From Paracoccaceae bacterium (GTDB lineage Bacteria; Pseudomonadota; Alphaproteobacteria; Rhodobacterales; Rhodobacteraceae): 64,000 nt of DNA. The notes below the pieces were generated by a model. That model worked only from the letters and a program-made list of their open reading frames with translations. It had not been told where the DNA came from and searched no databases. Position numbers and translations under genes: made by a program. Below are positions 53,591 to 62,356 of the stretch, one piece after another. Position 1 is the first letter of the stretch. Each line of letters starts with the position of its first letter. The stretch spans positions 1 to 64,000 of the forward strand of contig JANQRL010000009.1 of the NCBI GenBank assembly GCA_028284605.1. Reading direction: 5' to 3'.

Positions 53591-55020
53591 TATCTGTCGG
53601 CCTCCCGTCCGTTGAAATGGGTCTCCGCAAAGGCGCGGTCGTTATTGGTCAGGTCCGTGATCCAAAAGCGGAAATCGGTTCGGGCGAGCAGCGCCGGGTC
53701 GGAACCCGGCGGCGCGCTGACATAGACCCGCTGGCGCAGCGCCTCGTTGGCCGGGATCTCGACGCTGTCGTAGATCGTGCCCTCAAGCTGCACCCGAAGC
53801 GCCGGGTCGCCGGAGACGGTGACGCGGAATGGCCGCGCGTCGCCGTGCTTGTTGCGCAGGCGGATGTCGTAGGTGTTGCGGATCGTGCCGTCCGACATGG
53901 TGGTGAAGATCGGGTTGCGGACCGGGGCGACGGTGAGGTCGATCTCGGGCCGGATGAAAAGCGCCACGATGAGCGCAGCGCCCACCAGGGTCCAGAGCGA
54001 GGTGTAGAGGATCGTCCGGGGGCGGAAGACGTGCTTCCAGATCTTCTTGGGGTGGCCGCCGGCGCGCTCTTCGGCCTCGTCGCGCAGGGCGTAGTAGTCG
54101 ATCAGCCCGCGCGGCTTGCCAATCTTGGCCATGATATCGTCGCAGGCATCGATACAGAGCCCGCAGGTGATGCATTCGAGCTGCTGGCCTTTTCGGATAT
54201 CAATCCCCATCGGGCAGACATTGACGCAGGCCATGCAATCGATGCAGTCGCCCATCTCGGCGCCGGCCTTGACCTCGGCGGAGTGCTTGCGCGGCTCGCC
54301 CCGCCAGTCGCGGTAGCCGATCGTGATCGTGTCCTCGTCCATCATCGCGGCCTGGATGCGCGGCCAGGGGCAGGCATAGATGCAGACCTGTTCCCGCGCG
54401 ATGCCGCCCATGAAGACCGTGGTGAAGGTCAGGATCGCGATGGTCGTATAGGCAATCGGATGAGCCTGGCCGGTGACCAGATCGACAGCAAGTGTCGGCG
54501 CGTCGGCGAAGTAGAACACCCAGGCCCCGCCGGTGGCGAGGCCGATCAGCGCCCAGACCACCGCCTTGGTCAGCCGCAGCCGGATCTTGCGGAGATCCCA
54601 TTTCTGCTTCCAGAGCCTCACGCGCGCGTTGCGGTCGCCCTCGATCCAGCGCTCGGTGGCGATGAAGAGGTCGGTCCAGACGGTCTGTGGGCAGGCATAG
54701 CCGCACCAGACCCGGCCCAAAGCCGAGGTGAAGAGGAAGAGCCCGAGCCCGGCCATGATCAGGAGGCCCGCGACGAAGTAGAATTCGTGCGGCCAGATAT
54801 CGATCCAGAAGAAGAAGAACCGCCGCCCGGCCATATCGAGCAACACCGCCTGATCGGGCAGGTCGGGGCCGCGGTCCCAGCGGATCCAGGGCGTGATGTA
54901 GTAGATGCCCAGTGTCACGACCATGATCTGCCACTTCATCGAGCGGAAGAAACCGCTCACTTTGCGCGGAAAGACCGGTTCCCTGGCGGCGTAAAGCTGG
55001 GGCGTTTCGGATTGGCTCAT
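53590..55020 (-). CDS. ccoG: cbb3 oxidase accessory ferredoxin-like protein CcoG/FixG/RdxA
   Basis: A 476-residue membrane iron-sulfur protein with five hydrophobic helices. It has two 4Fe-4S motifs, CIDCMACVNVCPMGID and CITCGLCIDACDDIM, along with a CP motif in CIYACPWPRIQAAM and CGYACPQTVWTD. A C-terminal Ig-like domain follows (FRVTVSGDPALRVQLEG). CcoG is thought to reduce copper(II) for cbb3 assembly. It is the first gene of ccoGHIS, and an FNR box lies 69 bases upstream of the start. Confidence 0.96.
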   Translation of the reverse strand: MSQSETPQLYAAREPVFPRKVSGFFRSMKWQIMVVTLGIYYITPWIRWDRGPDLPDQAVLLDMAGRRFFFFWIDIWPHEFYFVAGLLIMAGLGLFLFTSALGRVWCGYACPQTVWTDLFIATERWIEGDRNARVRLWKQKWDLRKIRLRLTKAVVWALIGLATGGAWVFYFADAPTLAVDLVTGQAHPIAYTTIAILTFTTVFMGGIAREQVCIYACPWPRIQAAMMDEDTITIGYRDWRGEPRKHSAEVKAGAEMGDCIDCMACVNVCPMGIDIRKGQQLECITCGLCIDACDDIMAKIGKPRGLIDYYALRDEAEERAGGHPKKIWKHVFRPRTILYTSLWTLVGAALIVALFIRPEIDLTVAPVRNPIFTTMSDGTIRNTYDIRLRNKHGDARPFRVTVSGDPALRVQLEGTIYDSVEIPANEALRQRVYVSAPPGSDPALLARTDFRFWITDLTNNDRAFAETHFNGREADR

Positions 55021-55088
55021 CTGGCGTGCGGCCTCGCTGCAAAGCTATGATCGCAATAGTCCTTTTAGGGACGGGGCCGGTCTGAACC

Positions 55089-55102
55089 TTGACTCAGGTC
55101 AA
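55089..55102 (-). promoter_or_regulatory. FNR box upstream of ccoGHIS
   Basis: TTGACTCAGGTCAA, a symmetrical FNR-type site (TTGAC-N4-GTCAA). It lies 69 bases before the ccoG start, a spacing suited to activation by FnrL, which is encoded in this window. Confidence 0.85.
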
Positions 55103-55309
55103 GTCACGGGGGACGCGGGGTCAAATCGGCGCGACGGGGCGTTATGACGCGGCCGGGGCGGCGGCCCGAACCGGACCCATGCCGGTCCGGACCGGGCCGT
55201 TGCGAGCAGCGCCGGGGCCGGGTTCTGGCCCGTCGGGCCAGGCTCCGGCCGACGCGGGGATGGCAAGGCCGCGCGGGCTTGCTAGCGTGAGGCGCGGAGA
55301 GGATCGGAT

Positions 55310-56491
55310 ATGGATCACGGCACCGTCTTTCTGACCTTCGGGGCGCTGCTCGCGGCGAGCCTCGCGCTCGACGCGCTGGGCCGCTTCACCCGGCTGCCGC
55401 GGATCACCATGCTGGTGCTCTTCGGGCTCGCCATCGGGCCGTCGGGCGTCGACATCCTCGATCCCGGCCTCGCCGCCTGGCGCGATCCGGTCGCTGCGGT
55501 GGCGCTGACGATGATCGCCTTCCTGCTCGGCGGGGCGTTCCACCGGCGCGAACTCCGCGCCCATGGCAAGGCGATCCTGTCGCTTTCGGTCGCGGTCACG
55601 GTGATGTCGCTCCTGGTGATCTTCCTCGCCCTCATCGCGATCGGCGTACCCGCAGACCTGGCCGCGGTCTTGGCCGCCATCGGGCTTGCCACCGACCCCG
55701 CCGCGACCCGGGACGTGATCGTGGAGACCCGGGCCGAGGGCGAGGCCACCTCCGCCATCCTCGGCGTCGTCGCCATCGACGATGCCTGGGGCGTGGTGGT
55801 GTTCTCCATCGTGCTCGGCATCGTCGCGGCCGGCGGCGCCGGGCTCTGGGGCGGGATCGGCGAGGGCCTGCTGGAGCTGAGCGGCGCGGTCGCGGTGGGT
55901 GTCGCCCTCGGCCTGCCTGCCGCCTACCTGACGGGGCGGATCAAGCCGGGAGAACCGACACTGATCGAGGCGCTGGGCCTTGTGATGCTCTGTGCCGGTC
56001 TCTCGAAGACACTCGGCGTCTCGTTCCTGCTCGCCGGAATGGTGATGGGGGCGCTTGTGGTGAACCTGGCGCGCCACCATACGCGTCCTTTCCACGAGAT
56101 CGAACTGATCAGCGCCCCATTCCTGATCCTGTTCTTCGTGCTCGCCGGGGCGCTTGTCGATCTCGCGGCGCTCTGGGCCATCGGCGGGATCGGACTGGCC
56201 TATCTCGCTGCGCGCACCGCCGGACGGGTTCTGGGCGGCTGGGTCGGAGCCGGACCCGCGGGGATGACCGGGCGAGAGGGGTTGCTGGTGGGCACTTGCC
56301 TGACGCCGCAGGCCGGGGTCGCGCTTGGCATGGCGCTCGTTGCCGCCGCCGCCCTCCCCGACCATGCCGCCACGATCATGACGCTGACGGTGGCCAGCAC
56401 GATCTTCTTCGAACTCTTCGGACCCGTCGCGGCACGGATCGCCCTTGGCGCGCTGGGAGAGACCAAACGGGCGCGGGCGAAGACGACGTGA
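55310..56491 (+). CDS. Cation:proton antiporter (CPA2/KefB-like)
   Basis: A 393-residue membrane protein with about 11-12 helices. RLPRITMLVLFGLAIGPSGV opens the exchanger domain, GLATDPAATRDVIVETRAEG and AIDDAWGVVVFSIVLGIVAA hold the paired acidic residues of the ion site, and GTCLTPQAGVALGMALVAAA is in the second repeat. There is no TrkA-N or RCK domain. It is inserted with a GNAT gene between ccoG and ccoP, which are often adjacent in relatives. It could help pH or sodium balance, but a tie to respiration is not shown. Confidence 0.88.
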   Translation: MDHGTVFLTFGALLAASLALDALGRFTRLPRITMLVLFGLAIGPSGVDILDPGLAAWRDPVAAVALTMIAFLLGGAFHRRELRAHGKAILSLSVAVTVMSLLVIFLALIAIGVPADLAAVLAAIGLATDPAATRDVIVETRAEGEATSAILGVVAIDDAWGVVVFSIVLGIVAAGGAGLWGGIGEGLLELSGAVAVGVALGLPAAYLTGRIKPGEPTLIEALGLVMLCAGLSKTLGVSFLLAGMVMGALVVNLARHHTRPFHEIELISAPFLILFFVLAGALVDLAALWAIGGIGLAYLAARTAGRVLGGWVGAGPAGMTGREGLLVGTCLTPQAGVALGMALVAAAALPDHAATIMTLTVASTIFFELFGPVAARIALGALGETKRARAKTT

Positions 56492-56952
56492 GGATCCGGC
56501 GGGCCGTACCGGCGGATGCCGCGGGGATCAGCGCCGTCCTGCAAGAGCTGGCGGCGGCGGGCCTGCGCACCAAGCCCGCCGACCGGGACTTAGCGCTCCG
56601 CCATTACATCGGCCATGCCAATCAAGTGCAGTGTACGCTGGCCGAGGAGGCGGGCCGCATCCTCGGCTTCCAGTCCCTGAAGCGCGCCGAGGCCGGCAAT
56701 CCCTACGGCGTCGCATTGGGCTGGGGTATCGTCGGCACCCATATCAGCCCCCGCGCCGCCCGCCGGGGGATCGGCGCGGCGCTCTTCGAGGTCACGAAGG
56801 ACCTTGCGGCGGAGGCCGGGTTCGAGGCCATCGACGCGACCATCGGGGCGGACAACGCGGGCGGCCTCGCCTACTATGAAGCTATGGGCTTTCGCACCTA
56901 CCGGCGGACCGGGAGCGCAATCTGCAAAGCCTACCGGGTGACACAAGCCTGA
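56488..56952 (+). CDS. GNAT-family N-acetyltransferase
   Basis: A 154-residue acetyltransferase. VRIRRAVPADAAGISAVLQE is the usual start, THISPRAARRGIGAALFEVT holds the acetyl-CoA pyrophosphate loop (RRGIGA), and NAGGLAYYEAMGFRTYRRTG closes the fold. The substrate is unknown. The GTG start overlaps the antiporter stop by 4 bases, so the two are coupled. It ends just before a hairpin shared with the convergent ccoP. Confidence 0.87.
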   Translation: MRIRRAVPADAAGISAVLQELAAAGLRTKPADRDLALRHYIGHANQVQCTLAEEAGRILGFQSLKRAEAGNPYGVALGWGIVGTHISPRAARRGIGAALFEVTKDLAAEAGFEAIDATIGADNAGGLAYYEAMGFRTYRRTGSAICKAYRVTQA

Positions 56953-56980
56953 ACGAAAACGGCGCCCGCGAGGGGCGCCG
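56952..56980 (-). terminator. Terminator of ccoNOQP
   Basis: An 8-bp GC stem (56960-56967 with 56972-56980, loop GCGA). Read on the minus strand it is followed by TTTTCGTT, a good T tract. It lies 28 bases past the ccoP stop and between convergent transcripts. Confidence 0.8.
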
Positions 56981-57008
56981 CTTCGCTATTCTGGTCTCAG
57001 GTCGGGGC

Positions 57009-57896
57009 CTACTGGCCGCCGCCGAGCTGGTGGACATAGGCCGCGACCGCGTTGATCTCCGCCTGATCGAGGCCGGAGCTTGGCCGGAACTCCTCTGACC
57101 AGGCCGGCATGACTCCGAAGCGGGAATAGTAGATCGACTCGGTGATCGTGTCGGCATCGCCGCCATAGAGCCAGATCGCGTCATTGAGGGCCGGCGCGCC
57201 GAGCACCATGTCGCCGCCGCCGTCATCCATATGGCAGGAGGCGCACTGATCCAGGTAGAGCACCGAACCGGCCTCGGCCGCCGCGGCGTCGTGCTCCTGG
57301 CCCGAAATCGCGAGCACATGCTGTACCACCTGACCGATCTCCCCATCGCTGAGGATCTCGTCGCGACCGAAGGCGGGCATCTCCGACCAATGGGCGTCGA
57401 AGCTCTGCTCGTTGCGGATGCCGTGGGTCACTGTATAGGCGATTTCGTCAATGGTGCCGCCCCAGAGCCAGGCATCGTCGAGCAGGTTCGGGAAGCCCAC
57501 CGCGCCGGCCGCGCCGGAGCCGTGGCATTGCGAGCAATTGGCCAGATAGACCGAGGCGCCCGCGTTGACGGCAAAGCTCGCCAAGTCTTCGTTCTCGCCC
57601 AAAGTGGTCAGGTCGACCTCGGCGAGCTGTGCCTTCAGCGCCGCATTGGCCTCCTCGACCGCGGCGATGTCCTCGGCCACCTGGGCCCGGGTCGAAAAGC
57701 CCAGGAGACCCGGCGTGGCGCGCTCAATGAGCGGCCAGGCAGGATAGGCAATGGTGTAGCCGAGGCCCCAGATGATCGTGGCGTAGAAGATCCAGACCCA
57801 CCAGCGCGGCAGCGGGTTGTTGTATTCCCGGATGCCGTCCCATTCGTGGCCTGTGGTTTCCGGCTCGTTCTCGTTCGGATTGCTGTTGTCGCTCAT
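57009..57896 (-). CDS. ccoP: cbb3 oxidase subunit III, dihaem cytochrome c
   Basis: A 295-residue protein. One membrane helix lies at residues 32-55 (WWVWIFYATIIWGLGYTIAY). Two periplasmic cytochrome c domains follow, with haem motifs Cys121-Cys124-His125 (CSQCH) and Cys218-Cys221-His222 (CASCH); ligand methionines are in SEMPAFGR and GVMPAWSEEF. It passes electrons from the bc1 complex or soluble cytochromes to CcoO and CcoN. Its ATG overlaps the ccoQ stop by 4 bases. It is the last gene of ccoNOQP. Confidence 0.97.
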   Translation of the reverse strand: MSDNSNPNENEPETTGHEWDGIREYNNPLPRWWVWIFYATIIWGLGYTIAYPAWPLIERATPGLLGFSTRAQVAEDIAAVEEANAALKAQLAEVDLTTLGENEDLASFAVNAGASVYLANCSQCHGSGAAGAVGFPNLLDDAWLWGGTIDEIAYTVTHGIRNEQSFDAHWSEMPAFGRDEILSDGEIGQVVQHVLAISGQEHDAAAAEAGSVLYLDQCASCHMDDGGGDMVLGAPALNDAIWLYGGDADTITESIYYSRFGVMPAWSEEFRPSSGLDQAEINAVAAYVHQLGGGQ

Positions 57897-58111
57897 GTCC
57901 GAGCCTCCGTCCTGTCCTGACTACCGGTCGGCCCGTCACCGTCCGGCAGCGGGGCGTCCTCGTGGCGAAAGGGGATATCGGCCGTGTCGCGATGCACCTT
58001 GCGGCTGCCGGGGCGGAACGCCCAGAGGACGATCCCGAGGAAGGCGAGCAGCATCGCCACCATGGCCCAGCTCCGCGACAGGACCGCGAGGAAGGTGAAG
58101 GTGTCTTCCAT
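57893..58111 (-). CDS. ccoQ: cbb3 oxidase subunit CcoQ
   Basis: A 72-residue protein with one membrane helix (SWAMVAMLLAFLGIVLWAFR) and a charged cytoplasmic tail (FRHEDAPLPDGDG). CcoQ stabilises the cbb3 complex in air. GAGGAGGGG lies before the ATG. It is 10 bases after ccoO and overlaps ccoP. Confidence 0.94.
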   Translation of the reverse strand: MEDTFTFLAVLSRSWAMVAMLLAFLGIVLWAFRPGSRKVHRDTADIPFRHEDAPLPDGDGPTGSQDRTEART

Positions 58112-58121
58112 GATCCCCTCC

Positions 58122-58850
58122 TCAGCGGCTCTCGGCCGGCGTGAAGGTCGAGAAATCGACCAGCGTGCCGAGCATCTGCATGTAAGCGATCAGCGCATCC
58201 ATCTCCGAGATGCCGTCCTCGCCGTCGAAATTGCGGATCTGCGCGCCCGGATAACGTTCCAGCAGCGCGTCGAAGCCATCGCCGAAGGGATCGATCTGGG
58301 CGTTGAAGTCGACCACCGCGTTCTCGATCATCTCGTCGGTATAGGGCACGCCGACGATCCGGTTGGTCGCCATGATGTCCTGGATATGCTCGGGGTCGAT
58401 CTCGCGGTTCAGCAGGTAGCCGTATTTCGGCATCACCGATTCCGGCACCACCGATTGCGGGTCGATGAAGTGCAGCACGTGCCACTCATCCGAATAGCGC
58501 CCGCCGACCCGGGCCAGGTCCGGCCCGGTCCGCTTCGAGCCCCATTGGAACGGATGATCGTACATCGATTCCGCCGCCAGCGAGTAATGCCCGTAGCGCT
58601 CCACCTCGTCGCGCATCGGCCGGATCATCTGGCTGTGGCAGACATAGCAGCCCTCGCGCAGATAGACCTCGCGGCCGGCCAGCTCCATCGGTGAGTAGGG
58701 CCGCATCCCGTCCACCTCCTCGATGGTGTTCTCGAGGTAGAAGAGCGGCGCAATTTCCACAATCCCGCCGATCGTGACCACGACAAAGCTGCCGGCGAGA
58801 AGGAGCGTCGCGTTGGTCTCGAGGATCTTGTGCTTGTCAAGGATACCCAT
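58122..58850 (-). CDS. ccoO: cbb3 oxidase subunit II, monohaem cytochrome c
   Basis: A 242-residue protein. One membrane helix lies near the N-terminus ([20 protein letters not shown]), and the haem motif is Cys68-Cys71-His72 in [15 protein letters not shown]. It hands electrons to the catalytic subunit. AAGGAGAGG lies upstream. It starts 12 bases after the ccoN stop. Confidence 0.97.
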   Translation of the reverse strand: MGILDKHKILETNATLLLAGSFVVVTIGGIVEIAPLFYLENTIEEVDGMRPYSPMELAGREVYLREGCYVCHSQMIRPMRDEVERYGHYSLAAESMYDHPFQWGSKRTGPDLARVGGRYSDEWHVLHFIDPQSVVPESVMPKYGYLLNREIDPEHIQDIMATNRIVGVPYTDEMIENAVVDFNAQIDPFGDGFDALLERYPGAQIRNFDGEDGISEMDALIAYMQMLGTLVDFSTFTPAESR

Positions 58851-58862
58851 GATCGCCTCTCC

Positions 58863-60476
58863 TTATTCGGCCGGAGTGGCGGCGGCGGCGGCAGCTTGCG
58901 TCTGCTGCTTGCCGAAGGCCGTCATCCAGAGATTGTAGACCATGATCAGCGCACCAGCGAGGTAGAGCACCCCACCGAGGCCGCGGACCAGATACATCGG
59001 GAACTTCGCCTCGACGGTGTCGGCGAAGGAGTTCACCAGGAAGCCCTGGGCATCTACCTCGCGCCACATCAGGCCCTCCATGATGCCCGTGACCCACATC
59101 GAGGCGGCGTAGAGCACGATCCCGATGGTGGAGAGCCAGAAGTGCCAGTTCACCAGTTTGAGCGAATAGAGCCCCTGCCGCTTCCAGAGCTTGGGCGTCA
59201 GGAAGTAGAGGCAGGCGAAGGTGATCATGCCGTTCCAGCCCAGCGCGCCGGAATGCACGTGGCCGATGGTCCAGTCGGTGTAGTGGCTGAGTGAGTTCAC
59301 CGCCCGGATCGACATCATCGGCCCCTCGAAGGTCGACATGCCGTAAAAGCCGATCGAGATCACCATCATCCGGATGATCGGGTCGGTGCGGATCTTGTCC
59401 CAGGCGCCCGAGAGCGTCATCAGACCGTTGATCATGCCGCCCCAGCTCGGCATCCAGAGCACCACCGAGAACACCATCCCGAGCGTCGAGGCCCAGTCGG
59501 GCAGCGCCGTGTAGTGCAGGTGGTGCGGACCGGCCCAGATATAGAGGAAGATCAGCGCCCAGAAGTGCACGATGGAGAGCTTGTAGCTGAACACCGGCCG
59601 CTCGGCCTGTTTCGGCACGAAGTAGTACATCATGCCGAGGAAGCCCGCGGTCAGGAAGAAGCCCACCGCGTTGTGGCCGTACCACCACTGCACCATGGCG
59701 TCCTGCACCCCGGCCCAGACGATGACCGACTTGGAGCCCCAGATGCTCACCGGGATGGTCAGGTTGTTGACCACATGGAGCATTGCCACGGTCACGATGA
59801 AGCTCAGGAAGAACCAGTTCGCGACGTAGATATGCGGCTCCTTCCGCTTCAGGATCGTGCCGAGGAAAACGAGCAGATAGGCCACCCAGACCACTGTCAG
59901 CCAGAGGTCCACATACCATTCCGGCTCGGCATATTCCTTGGATTGCGTCGCGCCGAGCAGGTAGCCGGTGGCGGCGAGCACGATGAAGAGCTGGTAGCCC
60001 CAGAAGACGAACCAAGCGAGGTTGCCGCCCCAGAGTCGCGCCGCCGAGGTCCGCTGGACCACATAGAACGAGGTGCAGAGAAGCGCGTTGCCCCCGAAGG
60101 CGAAGATCACCGCCGAGGTGTGCAGCGGACGCAGCCGTCCGAAATTGCCATAGCCTTGAAGAAACTCGAAATTCAGTTGCGGATAGGCGAGCTGGAAGGC
60201 GATGAAGACCCCGACGAGGAAGCCGACCACGCCCCAGAACGCGGTCGCGATCACGCCGGCCCGGATCACGCCGTCATTGTAGCCCTCGGCGGTGCCTGTC
60301 GCGAGCGCCGGCTGCGCCTCTCCGGCAGTGCGTACACTCCAGATGAACAGCCCGGCCGCGACGGCCATGATGATCAGCATGTGGACCTGATAGGCTAGGT
60401 CCCTTGCCCAGCTCGCCGCCAACGCGGCGAACAGGGCGATCAGGCCGAACATCGCGATCTTGATCCAATCCCACAT
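58863..60476 (-). CDS. ccoN: cbb3 oxidase subunit I, catalytic
   Basis: A 537-residue haem-copper oxidase of type C with about twelve to fourteen helices. Haem and copper ligands are in [36 protein letters not shown] (CuB His), [17 protein letters not shown] (two CuB His) and [13 protein letters not shown]. It reduces oxygen with high affinity under microaerobic conditions. It leads ccoNOQP. An FNR box lies 91 bases upstream of the start. Confidence 0.98.
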   Translation of the reverse strand: MWDWIKIAMFGLIALFAALAASWARDLAYQVHMLIIMAVAAGLFIWSVRTAGEAQPALATGTAEGYNDGVIRAGVIATAFWGVVGFLVGVFIAFQLAYPQLNFEFLQGYGNFGRLRPLHTSAVIFAFGGNALLCTSFYVVQRTSAARLWGGNLAWFVFWGYQLFIVLAATGYLLGATQSKEYAEPEWYVDLWLTVVWVAYLLVFLGTILKRKEPHIYVANWFFLSFIVTVAMLHVVNNLTIPVSIWGSKSVIVWAGVQDAMVQWWYGHNAVGFFLTAGFLGMMYYFVPKQAERPVFSYKLSIVHFWALIFLYIWAGPHHLHYTALPDWASTLGMVFSVVLWMPSWGGMINGLMTLSGAWDKIRTDPIIRMMVISIGFYGMSTFEGPMMSIRAVNSLSHYTDWTIGHVHSGALGWNGMITFACLYFLTPKLWKRQGLYSLKLVNWHFWLSTIGIVLYAASMWVTGIMEGLMWREVDAQGFLVNSFADTVEAKFPMYLVRGLGGVLYLAGALIMVYNLWMTAFGKQQTQAAAAAATPAE

Positions 60477-60567
60477 GTTCTGAGTTCCTTGCTCTCTGTC
60501 CGTCCGTCCGACAAGCGGACGGACTCGTTCCCTGGACGTTCTCTCTCAGGATGGGGGCCAAAACGCC

Positions 60568-60581
60568 TTGATCCACATCAA
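60568..60581 (-). promoter_or_regulatory. FNR box for ccoNOQP
   Basis: TTGATCCACATCAA, a symmetrical FNR site, 91 bases upstream of ccoN. It is nearer to ccoN than the second box 32 bp away. Confidence 0.9.
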
Positions 60582-60599
60582 GATATTCCGCGCGGCCAA

Positions 60600-60613
60600 T
60601 TGACCGGGATCAA
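60600..60613 (+). promoter_or_regulatory. FNR box for the universal stress protein gene
   Basis: TTGACCGGGATCAA, with the half-sites TTGAC and ATCAA. It lies 57 bases upstream of the usp start. Its centre is 32 bp from that of the ccoN box. Confidence 0.87.
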
Positions 60614-60670
60614 AGCGGGACGGTGTGAGGATGACAGGATGAGGTGCGATATCGGCGGAGGAATCCGGTC

Positions 60671-61513
60671 ATGGCCTACAAGACGATCTCGGTCATCGTC
60701 ACCGACAGACTGGCGGATGAGCCGGCCCTGCGCGCGGCGTTCGACCTGAGCCAGCGCTACGACGGACATCTCAACATCTATTGCGTCGGCGTCGATCCGA
60801 CCCGCTACGAGGCGCTGCCCGCCGGGTCCGCCGCGATCGTGCTCGAGACCGGCGGCGCCGAGGCGAGGGCCCGGGCCGACGATCTCGTCACCTGGGTCGG
60901 CCGGACGCTGCCGCTCGACTCCGCGCGGGTCAGCGTGGAGAGCGTCGTGGTCCCGCATCTCGGCCTCGATGCCGGGATCGCCCGCCATGCCCGCTATTCC
61001 GACCTCGTGGTCTGTACCAAGCCCTATGGCCGGCCCGCCGGGCCGCTTCAGGTCACGGTGCTCGAAGCCGCGCTCTTCGGCAGCGCGGCGCCGGTGCTGG
61101 TGGTCGGCCAGGATATGAAAGGCGCGGGCACGGTGCCGAGCCGGATCATGCTGGCCTGGGACGAAAGCAGCGAGTCGCTCGTCGCGGTGCGTCACGCCCT
61201 GCCGTTCCTGATGGCCGCCGAACGGGTCGATGTGGTGATGGTCGACCCGCCGGGGCATTCCCCGGAGCGCTCCGATCCCGGTGGCCGGATCAGCCTGATG
61301 CTCGCCCGCCACGGCGTCCATGCCGAGGTCTCGATCCTCTCCCGCACCCTGCCCCGGGTCGCCGATTGCCTGTCCCGCTTCGTGCGCGAGCACGGCATCG
61401 AGATGGTGGTGATGGGCGGCTACGGCCACTCGCGGTTCCGCGAGGCGGTGCTCGGCGGCGCCACCCGCGACATGCTCCAGGAGGCGACCGTGCCCCTTCT
61501 GATGGCCCATTGA
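60671..61513 (+). CDS. Universal stress protein, tandem Usp domains
   Basis: A 280-residue protein of two Usp modules. The first begins AYKTISVIVTDRLADEPALR, and the second has RIMLAWDESSESLVAVRHAL and ends with MVVMGGYGHSRFREAVLGGA, the usual nucleotide-site strand. The gene stands between divergent ccoN and convergent fnrL, an arrangement known in Rhodobacter relatives, where the Usp is under FnrL control. GGAGGAA precedes the ATG at 60671. Its exact role in low oxygen is not known. Confidence 0.9.
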   Translation: MAYKTISVIVTDRLADEPALRAAFDLSQRYDGHLNIYCVGVDPTRYEALPAGSAAIVLETGGAEARARADDLVTWVGRTLPLDSARVSVESVVVPHLGLDAGIARHARYSDLVVCTKPYGRPAGPLQVTVLEAALFGSAAPVLVVGQDMKGAGTVPSRIMLAWDESSESLVAVRHALPFLMAAERVDVVMVDPPGHSPERSDPGGRISLMLARHGVHAEVSILSRTLPRVADCLSRFVREHGIEMVVMGGYGHSRFREAVLGGATRDMLQEATVPLLMAH

Positions 61514-61551
61514 TGACAATCGGGGCGCGATACCCCTTGGCTTCCGGCCTG

Positions 61552-62292
61552 TCAGGCGATCACGCCGCCATCGACGTCGTCGCCGGTCTCCATCATCAGC
61601 CGATGCATGTCGGGGACCCGGACCCGGCGCTTGCCTTCGAGGATGATGGTGCCCTCGCGCTTCAGCGCCGAGATTTGCCGGCTCACGGTCTCCAGCGTCA
61701 GCCCGAGGTAATCGGCCATCGCTTCGCGGGTGAGCGGCAGTTCCACCATGAGCGGCCCGCTGGCCGCGGTCAGACCCATGGCGGCCTCGCGCCGGGCGAT
61801 GATGGTCAGAAGGCTCGCGATCTTCTCCCGCGCCGTCTTGCGGCCGAGGATCAGCATCCATTCGCGGGCGGCGTCGAGTTCGTCGAGCGTCATGTCCAGA
61901 AGCCGCTCGGAGATATGCGGCGTCTCGTGCATGATCTGCTCGAACGGCTTGCGCCGGAAACAGCAGAGCGTGATGTCGGAGACCGCGATGATGTCGTAGG
62001 GCGACACGACGCGCCCGGGCCGGCCGATGAAATCCGACGGCAGGAGCAGGCCGACCATCTGGGTGCGCCCGTCCTCGAGCGTCTGGCTCAGCGTCGCGGC
62101 GCCGCGAATGACCGAGGCGACAAAGCCCATCTCGTCGCCGGCCCAGCACACCGTCTGACCCGCCTCGTAATTGCGGTAGTACTTGATCTCCTCGAGCTTA
62201 TCGAGTTCCTCGCGCTCGCAGCGCGCACAGACCGCATTGTGCCGGATCGGGCAATCCTTGCACTCGGCCTCGACGATTGCCTGGTTGGCCAT
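61552..62292 (-). CDS. fnrL: Oxygen-sensing transcriptional regulator FnrL
   Basis: A 246-residue Crp/Fnr-family regulator. Four N-terminal cysteines (Cys11, Cys14, Cys22, Cys25) and Cys110/Cys111 in SDITLCCFRRK are candidate ligands of an oxygen-labile 4Fe-4S cluster. The C-terminal helix-turn-helix ADYLGLTLETVSRQISALKR has the E-x-x-SR residues that read TTGAT/ATCAA half-sites. It activates microaerobic genes when oxygen is low. I start at MANQAIVEAE; in-frame ATGs at 62313 and 62328 are alternatives. Its likely targets, the ccoN, ccoG and usp boxes, are in this window. It is divergent from hemN. Confidence 0.95.
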   Translation of the reverse strand: MANQAIVEAECKDCPIRHNAVCARCEREELDKLEEIKYYRNYEAGQTVCWAGDEMGFVASVIRGAATLSQTLEDGRTQMVGLLLPSDFIGRPGRVVSPYDIIAVSDITLCCFRRKPFEQIMHETPHISERLLDMTLDELDAAREWMLILGRKTAREKIASLLTIIARREAAMGLTAASGPLMVELPLTREAMADYLGLTLETVSRQISALKREGTIILEGKRRVRVPDMHRLMMETGDDVDGGVIA

Positions 62293-62356
62293 GGCAGTCC
62301 CGCTGCCTCCCATGTCGGACCCTGCCATCTTAACCCCACATCCCGGAGACAGTTCA

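Noticed and set aside
62293..62356. An FNR box between fnrL and hemN
   Set aside because: No TTGA-N6-TCAA pattern is present in this short region.
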